Source of the DNA: Agromyces sp.
GTDB taxonomy: Bacteria; Actinomycetota; Actinomycetes; Actinomycetales; Microbacteriaceae
Direction of reading: 5' to 3'
NCBI GenBank assembly: GCA_031178045.1
Contig: JAPSJT010000009.1
Coordinates: forward strand, 1-37,438
Length of the DNA: 37,438 nt
The notes under the pieces were generated by a model. The model saw only the letters and a list, made by a program, of their open reading frames with translations. It did no database searches and was not told the DNA's origin. Made by a program: the position numbers and the translations under genes. Shown here one piece after another: positions 23,938 to 31,467 of this stretch. Positions within the stretch are counted from its first letter, which is position 1. Every line of letters starts with the position of its first letter.

Positions 23938-23982
23938 CCGGTTGCTTGACCGGGGTGATGGCCCTCTCGGGGGAGAGGGGCC
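23938..23982. repeat. Two inverted repeats between tetR and the tryptophan operon
   Basis: CCGGT (23938-23942), six bases, ACCGG (23949-23953). Then GGCCCTCTC (23960-23968) and GAGAGGGGCC (23973-23982), a near-perfect 9-bp hairpin with one extra G. Neither lies in a predicted transcript if both flanking genes are leaderless, so they may be protein-binding sites. Confidence 0.45.
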
Positions 23983-24086
23983 GAGGTGCGGCGAGCCGAG
24001 CGGCGGTACCCGACGTCGTGAAGACGCTCGCCGCACCGACTCGCTCGGCCTGGCCTTCCCCCGATGCCCCGGCGAGGGCGCACGGC

Positions 24087-24092
24087 TAGGCT
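24087..24092 (+). promoter_or_regulatory. -10 hexamer TAGGCT, leaderless start of the tryptophan operon
   Basis: TAGGCT, six bases, GTG 24099, the same hexamer as before purM. Confidence 0.6.
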
Positions 24093-24098
24093 GAGAAC

Positions 24099-24977
24099 GT
24101 GGCCGAACCCGCCGAGAACGAAGCGCCCGTCGAGGCGAACACGCGCACGATCGAGGCATCCGTCGTCACCGATTTCAGCGATCGCATGAGCTACGGCGGC
24201 TACCTCGACCTGCCCACCCTGCTCTCAGCGCAGCGGCCGATCTCGCGCCCCGAGCACCACGACGAACTGCTGTTCATCATCCAGCACCAGACCACCGAGC
24301 TGTGGCTGAAGCTCGTGCTGCACGAGCTCGAGACGGCGCGCGACCTGCTGCGCGCCGGCGAGCTCGCGCCGGCGCTCAAGTGCATCGCGAGGGTCAAGCA
24401 CATCCAGAAGACGCTCACCGAGCAGTGGTCGGTGCTCGCGACCCTCACGCCCACCGAGTACGCCCAGTTCCGCGGCGTGCTCGGCAATGCGAGCGGCTTC
24501 CAGTCATACCAGTACCGCGCCGTCGAGTTCGTGCTCGGCAACAAGAACGCCAAGATGATGCAGGTCTTCGAGGCGGATGCCGAGGCGACCCGCATCCTGC
24601 AGCACGCGCTCGAGAGCCCGAGCCTCTACGACGAGTTCCTGCGCCTGCTCGCGAGGTCGGGTTACCCGATCCCCGAGTCCGTGCTCGAACGCGACGTGAC
24701 CCTCGCGTGGACGTTCCGGCCCGAGCTCGTACCGGTGTTCGCGAAGATCTACCAGCGCCCCGACGAGCACTGGGCCGCGTACGAGACCTGCGAGGAGCTC
24801 GTCGACCTCGAGGACAACTTCCAGCTCTGGCGCTTCCGCCACCTGAAGACGGTCGAACGCATCATCGGCTCGAAGACGGGCACGGGGGGCTCGAGCGGCG
24901 CACCGTTCCTCCGTCGGGCGCTCGAGCTCACCTTCTTCCCCGAGCTCTACGCCGTGCGCACCGAGATCCCCGGGTGA
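24099..24977 (+). CDS. kynA: Tryptophan 2,3-dioxygenase
   Basis: A 292-residue haem dioxygenase that opens the indole ring of tryptophan to N-formylkynurenine, the first step of the kynurenine pathway. The signature segments are present: MSYGGYLDLPTLLSAQRPIS, EHHDELLFIIQHQTTELWLK (with H63, equal to His55 of the Xanthomonas enzyme), SGFQSYQYRAVEFVLGNKN, and LEDNFQLWRFRHLKTVERII, where H248 is the proximal haem ligand. GSKTGTGGSSGAPFLRRAL is the substrate-closing loop. Length is normal. It is the first gene of a three-gene operon; its stop is three bases before the amidohydrolase start. Confidence 0.97.
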   Translation: MAEPAENEAPVEANTRTIEASVVTDFSDRMSYGGYLDLPTLLSAQRPISRPEHHDELLFIIQHQTTELWLKLVLHELETARDLLRAGELAPALKCIARVKHIQKTLTEQWSVLATLTPTEYAQFRGVLGNASGFQSYQYRAVEFVLGNKNAKMMQVFEADAEATRILQHALESPSLYDEFLRLLARSGYPIPESVLERDVTLAWTFRPELVPVFAKIYQRPDEHWAAYETCEELVDLEDNFQLWRFRHLKTVERIIGSKTGTGGSSGAPFLRRALELTFFPELYAVRTEIPG

Positions 24978-24980
24978 CGG

Positions 24981-25991
24981 ATGCCTCGCGCCGATGACGC
25001 CGCGGGCGTTGCGACCCTCGACCTCGGGCCGCATGCGTCGCTCGTGCGCCGCTCCATGAACGGCGACCACCCGGGGCAGACCGGCACGGCGCTGCCGCCG
25101 CTCGTCGACCATCACGTGCACCTCATGATCGTGGGCGTGGACGCCCTCGCCGACACGGCCCTCGCGGGCGTCGTCGACCTCGGCGCGCCGCTCGATCTCG
25201 TGTCCGCGGCACAGCACGTCGACGGGGTGCCGCACTTCGACTTCGCCGGCGCCTTCCTCACCGCGCCCGGCGGCTACCCCGTCGGCCGCCGATGGGCCGC
25301 CGACGGCTGCGCCCGCGAGGTCGCGGCGGTCACGGGACACGAGCGCTGGGCGCTGCCCCTGCCCGCCGAGACGGCCGTGTCGGAGCAGCTCGCGTTCGGG
25401 GCATCCGTCATCAAGGTCGCACTCAACTCCGTCGCGGGGCCCGTGTTCGACCGCGCGACGCTCGACGCGATCGTCGCGGCGGCGCACGAACGCGGGCTTC
25501 CCGTCGTCGCGCACGTCGAGGGCGACGGGATGACGCGGCTCGCGATCGACGCGCGAGTCGACGTGCTCGCCCACACGCCGTTCACCGAGCGCGTCGACGA
25601 CGAGCTCGTCGCCCGCGCCGTCGCGGCCGGGCAGCGCTGGATCTCGACCCTCTTCGTGACGGGCTACGGCGCGGTCACACCCGACTTCGAGCGCGCCGTC
25701 GACAACCTGCGGCGCTTCCGTGCGGCCGGCGGCCGGGTGCTCTACGGCACCGATCTCGGCAACGGCGAGCAGCCGCTCGGCGTGAACCCCGCCGAGCTCG
25801 CCGCCCTCGCGACGGCCGGGCTCGAGGCATCCGAGCTCATCGCGGCGATCACCGACCCCTGGCCGCGCACCCGACGGGCCGACGGCATCGCGACGTTCGT
25901 GCCCGGTCCGCCGCCCCGCAGCCTCGGCGACCTGCCCGAGTGGCTCGCCGCCGCCTGCATCGTCCCCTCGGAAGAACTGGAGCCGCTGTGA
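24981..25991 (+). CDS. Amidohydrolase-superfamily protein, candidate N-formylkynurenine formamidase
   Basis: A 336-residue protein whose sequence carries every metal ligand of an amidohydrolase TIM barrel: H45 and H47 (LVDHHVHLM), K145 (SVIKVALNS, the carboxylated Lys), H178 (VVAHVEGD), H198 (VLAHTPFTE) and D258 (LYGTDLGN). The superfamily cleaves C-N bonds such as amides. Its position is the telling fact: three bases after tryptophan dioxygenase and overlapping kynureninase by GTGA. The missing chemistry between those two is hydrolysis of N-formylkynurenine. Known formamidases are the KynB cyclase-type metalloenzyme and the alpha/beta-hydrolase type, and neither is seen in the operon. I infer a non-orthologous replacement, but substrate and activity are untested, and a KynB elsewhere in the genome is possible. 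The first 35 residues are poorly conserved-looking. Confidence 0.75.
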   Translation: MPRADDAAGVATLDLGPHASLVRRSMNGDHPGQTGTALPPLVDHHVHLMIVGVDALADTALAGVVDLGAPLDLVSAAQHVDGVPHFDFAGAFLTAPGGYPVGRRWAADGCAREVAAVTGHERWALPLPAETAVSEQLAFGASVIKVALNSVAGPVFDRATLDAIVAAAHERGLPVVAHVEGDGMTRLAIDARVDVLAHTPFTERVDDELVARAVAAGQRWISTLFVTGYGAVTPDFERAVDNLRRFRAAGGRVLYGTDLGNGEQPLGVNPAELAALATAGLEASELIAAITDPWPRTRRADGIATFVPGPPPRSLGDLPEWLAAACIVPSEELEPL

Positions 25992-27247
25992 GCATCGACC
26001 CCCACCTCGCCTACGCCCGGCGCATGGACCGGGCCGACGGCCTCGCGCATTACCGCAAGCGCTTCGTCGGCGCCGACCGCGAGCTGGTGTACTTCGACGG
26101 CAACTCCCTCGGCCGGCCGCCGGTGTCCGCGGTCGAGCGCATCGAGGGGTTCCTGCTCGAGGACTGGGGAGGCCGGCTCATCCGCGGCTGGGACGAAGCA
26201 TGGATGCAGCTGCCCTTCGAGATCGGCGACCGCATCGGACGTGCGGTCATCCAGGCCAAGGCCGGACAGACCGTCATCGGCGACTCGACGACCGTGCTGC
26301 TCTACAAGCTCGCGCGGGCCGCCGTCGACGCCCAGCTGGCCCGCGACCCGTCGCGGCGCGAGATCGTCATCGACACCGACAACTTCCCGACCGACCGCTA
26401 CGTGCTGGAGGGCATCGCACGCGAACGAGGCGCTCGGCTGCGCTGGATCGACGTGGACACCGCCTCGGGCGTCACGCCCGAGCAACTCGCCGCCGCGTGC
26501 GGACCCGAGACGGCGCTCGTCGTGCTCTCGCACGTCGCCTACCGCTCGGCGTACCTCGCCGACGCCCGCGAGCTCACGCGCATCGCCCACGACGCCGGCG
26601 CGCTCATCCTCTGGGACCTCTGCCACTCCGCCGGGTCCGTGCCGATCGAGGCCGACCGGTGGAAGTTCGACCTCGCCGTCGGATGCACGTACAAGTACCT
26701 GAACGGCGGGCCGGGGTCGCCCGCCTTCGCCTACGTGCGCGACGACCTGCAGGACGTGCTCGCCCAGCCCATCCAGGGCTGGATGGGAACCGCCGATGTC
26801 TTCGCGATGGGCCCCGAGTACGAGCCCGCCCGCGGCATCCGCCGGTTCCTCAGCGGCACGCCGCCGATCGTCGGGATGCTCGCGATGGAGGAGACCCTCG
26901 CGATGATCGAGGAGGCCGGGATGCCGGCGATCCGCGCGAAGTCGATGGCGCTCACGGCATTCACGATCGTCGTCGCCGAGGAGTGGCTCGCACCCCTCGG
27001 CGTCACGCTCGCCTCACCGCTCGACCCCGATGAGCGCGGTGGGCACGTCACCCTCAACCACCCCGCGATGCGCGAGGTCACCGCGCGGCTCTGGCAGCAG
27101 GACGTCATCCCCGACTACCGCGATCCCGGCGGGCTGCGCATCGGGCTCTCGCCGCTCTCGACGTCGTTCGAGGAGGTGCATCGCGGGCTCGTCGCGACGC
27201 GCGACACGCTGCGCACCGTGCTCACCGAGCGCGCGGGCCTCGCCTGA
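25988..27247 (+). CDS. kynU: Kynureninase
   Basis: A 419-residue PLP enzyme of the aminotransferase fold. It cleaves kynurenine to anthranilate and alanine. It shows the family start ELVYFDGNSLGRPPVSAVER, the PLP-contacting LWDLCHSAGSVPIEAD, and the Schiff-base lysine K236 in VGCTYKYLNGGPGSPAF. IQGWMGTADVFAMGPEYEPA and FLSGTPPIVGMLAMEETLAM are further kynureninase-specific elements. The start GTG 25988 overlaps the amidohydrolase stop. With the two preceding genes it yields anthranilate from tryptophan; no hydroxylase or 3-hydroxyanthranilate dioxygenase gene is present, so the operon looks degradative or anthranilate-supplying rather than NAD-forming. Confidence 0.97.
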   Translation: MSIDPHLAYARRMDRADGLAHYRKRFVGADRELVYFDGNSLGRPPVSAVERIEGFLLEDWGGRLIRGWDEAWMQLPFEIGDRIGRAVIQAKAGQTVIGDSTTVLLYKLARAAVDAQLARDPSRREIVIDTDNFPTDRYVLEGIARERGARLRWIDVDTASGVTPEQLAAACGPETALVVLSHVAYRSAYLADARELTRIAHDAGALILWDLCHSAGSVPIEADRWKFDLAVGCTYKYLNGGPGSPAFAYVRDDLQDVLAQPIQGWMGTADVFAMGPEYEPARGIRRFLSGTPPIVGMLAMEETLAMIEEAGMPAIRAKSMALTAFTIVVAEEWLAPLGVTLASPLDPDERGGHVTLNHPAMREVTARLWQQDVIPDYRDPGGLRIGLSPLSTSFEEVHRGLVATRDTLRTVLTERAGLA

Positions 27248-27358
27248 CGTAGCTCACCGACTCCGCCCTGTCAACGCTCTCGACCGCGCCGCCGTGCGAC
27301 GGTCATGCTGGGCGGCACAGACGGTCGCCGAGCACGTCGGCGGCCCGAAGGGAGCGAC

Positions 27359-27568
27359 ATGCAACGGATCATCCGAGGGGTCATGCTCGCCATGAGCGTC
27401 GTCGGCGTCGTCACCGCGCTCGTGCGCCGATTCGGTCCGCGCGTGCGGGAGTACGGCGTCGCGAGCCAGGCGTTCTGGTCGGACCCGAAGGTCATCAAGG
27501 CCCGCGAGAAGGCCTGGCAGCGCGCGCACCGCGCCATGCAGGCCCAAGCGAAGGCGGCGCGCGCGTGA
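27359..27568 (+). CDS. Small membrane protein
   Basis: A 69-residue protein starting at ATG 27359 behind AAGGGAG. One membrane helix (residues about 5-22, VMLAMSVVGVVTALVRRF) is followed by a basic amphipathic tail (KVIKAREKAWQRAHRAMQAQ, then AKAARA). A longer in-frame start at 27305 lacks a ribosome site. The stop overlaps the next gene by GTGA. Function is unknown; the tail looks like it could lie on membrane or bind nucleic acid. Confidence 0.75.
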   Translation: MQRIIRGVMLAMSVVGVVTALVRRFGPRVREYGVASQAFWSDPKVIKAREKAWQRAHRAMQAQAKAARA

Positions 27569-27873
27569 CCGACGCAGGTGCTCCGTACCGGGATCCCGAC
27601 GCCCACGGCGGGCCCAGCTTCGACGAGCTCACCGCCGCATCCGAGGGACCCGGCGCCGGCGCATCCGTGAGCCCTCCGCGTCACGAGGCGCCCGCTGGCC
27701 CCGGGCAGCAGACCGATGCCGGCGGCCGCGAGCCCGTGGACTCGACGGGCGCCGCGGAGGGACCGGCGGGCAAGGTGCTCGGCGTCATCCGTTCGCGCCC
27801 CGCGGTGGCGATCGCGGCGGTCGTCGCCCTCATCGCCGCGGTGATCATCGTGGTCCGACGGATCCGGAGCTGA
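27565..27873 (+). CDS. Small tail-anchored membrane protein
   Basis: A 102-residue protein with a disordered, Gly/Pro/Ala-rich first 65 residues and a single C-terminal helix (AVAIAAVVALIAAVIIVVRR, residues about 79-98) ending in basic residues, so it is probably tail-anchored. Start GTG 27565 overlaps the previous stop, making the two genes translationally coupled. I do not recognise a family. The low-complexity soluble part is rich in small residues but keeps normal third-position bias. Confidence 0.7.
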   Translation: MTDAGAPYRDPDAHGGPSFDELTAASEGPGAGASVSPPRHEAPAGPGQQTDAGGREPVDSTGAAEGPAGKVLGVIRSRPAVAIAAVVALIAAVIIVVRRIRS

Positions 27874-27945
27874 GCTCGCGGATAGCAGCAGCACGGCCGG
27901 GTGGCAAGCCCCACGCCGTCCCAGCCGGGCGTGAGGCGAGCGACC

Positions 27946-27951
27946 TACGAT
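27946..27951 (+). promoter_or_regulatory. -10 hexamer TACGAT upstream of the gene at 27983
   Basis: TACGAT lies 31 bases before ATG 27983, giving a leader of about 25 nt that contains AAAGGTGG as ribosome site. This gene therefore has a conventional leadered start. Confidence 0.5.
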
Positions 27952-27982
27952 GGCTGCTCGCATGGACGAAAGGTGGCACATC

Positions 27983-28330
27983 ATGACCGACCCCGTTCGG
28001 AACACCGGTGAGACCCTCCCCTCCGCCGACGAGATCGCCGATCGCGCGGAAGACCTCGCCGCGGGCACGCGAGACGCGGCGGCCGGCGCGAGCGAGGCCG
28101 TGGGCGATGCACGCGACGCGGCCGCCGACCTGCACGACGCGGCATCCGAGGGCTTGGATGCCTTCTCGACGCAGGCCAAGGAGGCGATGGCGAAGGCCAA
28201 GGAGGCCGCCGACGAGGGCACCGCGTACGTGAAGGCGAAGTACCAGGAGAATCCCGGGCTCGTCATCGCCGTGGGTGCCGCCGCCGTCGTCGGCGTCGCC
28301 GCGGTGCTGAAGGCGCTCTTCCGTCGCTGA
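27983..28330 (+). CDS. ElaB/YqjD/DUF883-like membrane-anchored helical protein
   Basis: A 115-residue protein. Residues 14-80 form a charged alanine-rich helix with repeated AA-D/E patterns ([38 protein letters not shown]), probably a coiled coil. The end, [20 protein letters not shown] then [14 protein letters not shown], is a single membrane helix preceded by a short basic stretch; the N-P before it is typical of YqjD/ElaB-type proteins, which tether ribosomes to the membrane in E. coli. Homology is by architecture only. Start ATG 27983 has AAAGGTGG eight bases upstream; ATG 27962 in the leader has none. Confidence 0.78.
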   Translation: MTDPVRNTGETLPSADEIADRAEDLAAGTRDAAAGASEAVGDARDAAADLHDAASEGLDAFSTQAKEAMAKAKEAADEGTAYVKAKYQENPGLVIAVGAAAVVGVAAVLKALFRR

Positions 28331-28369
28331 CCGTCGCCGGCGCCGCACCGGGGCACCGCGACCGCCCGG

Positions 28370-28375
28370 TAGAAT
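28370..28375 (+). promoter_or_regulatory. -10 hexamer TAGAAT of the purS-purQ operon
   Basis: TAGAAT precedes the purS GTG by 38 bases; GGAG lies just before the start. Directly after the hexamer CGAGG (28376-28380) can pair with CCTCG (28389-28393) across an 8-base loop, so the 5' end of the message may be structured. Confidence 0.55.
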
Positions 28376-28413
28376 CGAGGTATCCACCCCTCGACACCGG
28401 ACGGAGAACCGCG

Positions 28414-28746
28414 GTGCCCACCATCGTCGTCGACGTGATGCCCAAGGCCGAACTGCTCGATCCCCAGGGGAAGGCCGTCGCCGGCGCCCTCGCCCGCACC
28501 GGCCGCACCGGGTTCACCGGCGTGCGCATCGGAAAGCGATTCGAACTCACCGTCGACGGACCGATCGACGACGACCTCAAGGCGAACGTGCAGCAGATCG
28601 CCGAGGAGATCCTCTCGAACTCCGTCATCGAAGACGTCGTGGGCATCCACTACGAGCAGTCCAACGCCGAGCTCGCGTCCGAGGCGGCCGTCGCGGCATC
28701 CGTGACCGACGACGGCTTCGGCGCGCCCGCCGGCGAGACCCACTGA
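28414..28746 (+). CDS. purS: FGAM synthetase subunit PurS
   Basis: A 110-residue subunit. The start [20 protein letters not shown] and the middle [18 protein letters not shown] match PurS, which forms a dimer bridging PurL and PurQ and channels ammonia. The last 25 residues ([20 protein letters not shown]) are an extra Ala/Ser-rich tail beyond the usual 80-85 residues. The start is GTG 28414 with GGAG upstream. It is separated from purQ by 17 bases; purL, the catalytic subunit, is not in the window. Confidence 0.93.
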   Translation: MPTIVVDVMPKAELLDPQGKAVAGALARTGRTGFTGVRIGKRFELTVDGPIDDDLKANVQQIAEEILSNSVIEDVVGIHYEQSNAELASEAAVAASVTDDGFGAPAGETH

Positions 28747-28763
28747 CCGTCAGGAGCTTCGAC

Positions 28764-29462
28764 ATGCGCATCGGCGTCATCACCTTCCCCGGCTCGCTCG
28801 ACGACCGCGACGCACAGCGCGCCGTACGGCTCGCGGGCGCGGAGCCCGTGGCCCTGTGGCACGGCTCGCACGACCTCGAGGGCGTCGACGCGCTCATCCT
28901 GCCGGGCGGCTTCAGCTACGGCGACTACCTGCGCTGCGGCGCGATCGCGTCGCTGAGCCCCATCATGACCGAGGTCATCGACGCAGCGAACGCCGGCATG
29001 CCCGTGCTCGGCATCTGCAACGGCTTCCAGATGCTCACCGAGGCGCACCTGCTCGAGGGCGGGCTCATCCGCAACGACCACGGCTCGTTCGTCTGCCGCG
29101 ACCAGGTGCTGCGCGTCGAGAACGCGTCGACCGACTGGACGAGCGGCTTCGAGGCGGGTCAGCAGATCACGATCCCCCTGAAGAACGGCGAGGGCGGCTT
29201 CATCGCCTCCGACGACGTGCTCGACCGGCTCGAGGGCGAGGGCCGCGTGGTGTTCCGCTACGTCGACGTGAACCCGAACGGATCGCTGCGCGACATCGCG
29301 GGCATCTCGAACGAACGCGGCAACGTCGTCGGGCTCATGCCGCATCCCGAGCACGCGGTCGAGCCCGGCTTCGGCCCCGACACGGCGGTCGCCATGCGCT
29401 CGGGCGTCGACGGGCTCGGGTTCTTCACGAGCGTCGTACGACGCGCGCTCGTCGAGGCGTAG
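28764..29462 (+). CDS. purQ: FGAM synthetase subunit PurQ (glutamine amidotransferase)
   Basis: A 232-residue class I amidotransferase that supplies ammonia to PurL. The nucleophile is in [20 protein letters not shown], the oxyanion turn in [20 protein letters not shown], and the His/Glu pair in [13 protein letters not shown]. Start ATG 28764 has AGGAG upstream. Length is normal. The operon ends at the strong hairpin that follows; purL is not next to it, unlike in many genomes. Confidence 0.97.
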   Translation: MRIGVITFPGSLDDRDAQRAVRLAGAEPVALWHGSHDLEGVDALILPGGFSYGDYLRCGAIASLSPIMTEVIDAANAGMPVLGICNGFQMLTEAHLLEGGLIRNDHGSFVCRDQVLRVENASTDWTSGFEAGQQITIPLKNGEGGFIASDDVLDRLEGEGRVVFRYVDVNPNGSLRDIAGISNERGNVVGLMPHPEHAVEPGFGPDTAVAMRSGVDGLGFFTSVVRRALVEA

Positions 29463-29482
29463 CGCTTCCCACTCGTCCGAAA

Positions 29483-29521
29483 ACAGGAAACGAGCGACCC
29501 GTTCGGGTCGCTCGTTCCTGT
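29483..29521. terminator. Strong bidirectional terminator between purQ and the M14 peptidase
   Basis: AACGAGCGACCC (29489-29500), loop GTTC, GGGTCGCTCGTT (29505-29516): a perfect 12-bp stem, extended by ACAGG/CCTGT with one bulged A to 17 bp. Read on the minus strand it ends in TTTTC, so it is a complete intrinsic terminator for the peptidase gene and probably ends the purQ transcript too. Confidence 0.9.
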
Positions 29522-29531
29522 CTCAGCGCCC

Positions 29532-30677
29532 CTACGGGATCGGGATCACGCCAGTGTCGGTCTGGTAGCCGGTGACCGGGGCGTGCGGGATCTCCTCCCA
29601 GCGTGCCGGGTCCTCCTGCTGCACCTCGCCGGTCGCCATGCCCAGCAGCAGCTCCTGCAGGGCGAGCACGTTCTGACGGATCGACTTGCCGCGCGCCTTC
29701 TGGCCGAGGCTGCCGTCGCTCGTGTTGCCGCTCGTCTCGAAGAAGATGGCCGGGTTGCTGTGGCCCTCGGGGTTCAGGCCCTTGTAGTCGAAGCCGAGCA
29801 TCATCGCCGAGACGACGCCCCCCTTGATGTCGATCTCGAGGCTGCCGCCGACCTGGTACCGGTCCATGTTGATGTTGCCGTACTTCGCGAGCTCGTCGTA
29901 GACGTGCACGTGCATCTGCCGCGTGAGCACGTCGTAGGCGCCGCCCTCGATGCCGGGCAGCGTCGGTCCGCCGGGCGCCAGCGAGATGCCGAGCGACAGC
30001 GTCACGTCGTCGCCGGTGCCGTACTCGGTCTTCAGCCCCTGGTGGTGGATGTCCACGGCGAACGCCGGGTCGACCATCGTCCAGTACTCGTAGAACGCCT
30101 CCGACTCGGCGGCCACGAACTTGCCCTCGCCCCAGTCGCGGTTGAGGTCGATCCGCTGCTCGGAGCCGTCCTGCAGGACGGTGTGGCGGATGTTGAGCTC
30201 CGAGCCGTCGGGGTTGTACATCGGGATGACGTGGAAGGTGTACGTCTCGCGGAGCAGCTCCCAGTCGGGCGAGCCGTTCGTGCCGAGCTCCTTCAGCACG
30301 GCGAGCAGCGATTCGGTGCCGTACGGCTCGTTCCCGTGGATGCGGCCCTGCAACCACACCGCCTCGGGTCCCTCACCGACCGTCGCGACGTAGAGGTCGC
30401 GGCCCTGCTCGGATGTCGCGACCTCGGTACCGACCTCGGCGAGCGTCGTGACCTCGACGCCGAACCGGGAGGTGCGCTCGATGCGGTCGAGCTCGGCGAT
30501 GAGGTCGGCGTAGGTGGCGATGCTCGCGATGTTGGTGTTGCCCTCGGGCGACGGGAAGTTCGGGTCGGCGAGCGCCGGCGTGCCTGCCGACAACGGCAGG
30601 GCGACGGCGAGCGCGGCGGCGGCCGCGATGGCGCCCGCTCGGCGGCGCCGGTTCGGTGTTGTGAGTTCAGTGGTCAT
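29532..30677 (-). CDS. Secreted M14-family zinc carboxypeptidase
   Basis: A 381-residue exported metallopeptidase. The N-terminus holds a twin-arginine-like run (NRRRRAGAIAAAAALAVALP) and ends TPALA, so it may use the Tat route. The zinc ligands are the H-x-x-E of QGRIHGNEPYGTES and a His in VDIHHQGLK. The catalytic Glu lies in FFETSGN. The intermediate NPDGSELNIRHT carries an Arg that binds the substrate carboxylate. Start ATG 30677 is chosen over the longer frame because GGGGGAG lies upstream and a good promoter matches it. It may trim cell-wall peptides or scavenge amino acids. It is monocistronic, ending at the strong terminator. Confidence 0.9.
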   Translation of the reverse strand: MTTELTTPNRRRRAGAIAAAAALAVALPLSAGTPALADPNFPSPEGNTNIASIATYADLIAELDRIERTSRFGVEVTTLAEVGTEVATSEQGRDLYVATVGEGPEAVWLQGRIHGNEPYGTESLLAVLKELGTNGSPDWELLRETYTFHVIPMYNPDGSELNIRHTVLQDGSEQRIDLNRDWGEGKFVAAESEAFYEYWTMVDPAFAVDIHHQGLKTEYGTGDDVTLSLGISLAPGGPTLPGIEGGAYDVLTRQMHVHVYDELAKYGNINMDRYQVGGSLEIDIKGGVVSAMMLGFDYKGLNPEGHSNPAIFFETSGNTSDGSLGQKARGKSIRQNVLALQELLLGMATGEVQQEDPARWEEIPHAPVTGYQTDTGVIPIP

Positions 30678-30771
30678 GCGATGACTCCCCCTCGAGTTCC
30701 GACATGCCGCGTGAGACGACACGACGCCCGCGCACTTCCAGCCGGAATAGGCTTTCCGCGGGTGTCATGCG

Positions 30772-30800
30772 AGCGTATGAAGTCGCCCCCGAGGCGTCAA
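30772..30800 (-). promoter_or_regulatory. Sigma-70-type promoter of the M14 peptidase gene
   Basis: Minus-strand TTGACG (30795-30800), 17 bp, TACGCT (30772-30777). It is the clearest two-element promoter in the window and predicts a leader of about 88 nt. Confidence 0.75.
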
Positions 30801-30887
30801 GAGACGCGCGTCCGCCGTGTCAGGCGGAGTCGCACCGTTCGTCCGCGAGCGCCGTCGGCGGCGCCGGGCTCGCCCTTGGCGCACGTG

Positions 30888-31421
30888 TCAGTACTGGAGC
30901 AGCGAGAAGATCTCGTAGCGGTCGCCGAGCGCGGCCCGGCCGCCGAGCGCCTCGAGCTCGAGCGCGACGGCGATGCCGGCCACCTGCCAGCCGGCGCGCT
31001 CGACGAGGCGGGCGGCGGCGCCGACGGTACCGCCGGTCGCGAGCACGTCGTCGACGATCAGCACGCGCGACCCGGGAGGCAGTTCGCCCTCGTGCACCTC
31101 GAGTGCGGCCTGCCCGTACTCGAGGTCGTACTCCTCGCGGAGCACCGCGCGGGGCAGCTTGCCCGCTTTGCGGACGGTCAGCACGCCCGCGCCGGTGAGC
31201 GCCGACGCGGCGCCCGCGATGAGGAACCCGCGCGCCTCGACGCCGCCGATGTCGTCGAAGCGGCCGGCGAAGGGCGCGGTGAGGCTCGTGCCGAGGGCGT
31301 GCAGCGCCGGTCCGCTCGCGAACACCGGCGTGAGGTCGCGGAACGTCACGCCGGGCTCTGGGAAGTCGGGGATCGACACGATGAGGCTCGAGACGAGCTC
31401 GCGGGGGGATTGCTCGGTCAC
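30888..31421 (-). CDS. apt: Adenine phosphoribosyltransferase
   Basis: A 177-residue type I phosphoribosyltransferase that salvages adenine to AMP. FPEPGVTFRDLTPVFASG and GVEARGFLIAGAASAL are the adenine-site motifs, EYDLEYGQAALEVHEGEL the flexible loop, and SRVLIVDDVLATGGTVGAAA the PRPP loop. ADALEL-like VALELEALGGRAAL ends the fold. Start GTG 31421 has TAGCCT six bases upstream (leaderless). It complements the de novo genes in the window but is not in an operon with them. Confidence 0.97.
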   Translation of the reverse strand: MTEQSPRELVSSLIVSIPDFPEPGVTFRDLTPVFASGPALHALGTSLTAPFAGRFDDIGGVEARGFLIAGAASALTGAGVLTVRKAGKLPRAVLREEYDLEYGQAALEVHEGELPPGSRVLIVDDVLATGGTVGAAARLVERAGWQVAGIAVALELEALGGRAALGDRYEIFSLLQY

Positions 31422-31427
31422 CGGGAC

Positions 31428-31433
31428 AGGCTA
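31428..31433 (-). promoter_or_regulatory. -10 hexamer TAGCCT, leaderless start for apt
   Basis: Minus-strand TAGCCT, six bases, GTG 31421. The hexamer is identical to that of purD, so the two purine genes share the promoter element. Confidence 0.6.
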
Positions 31434-31467
31434 CCGTGCGCGCCCCCGGGTGCTGCCGCTCAGCCGT

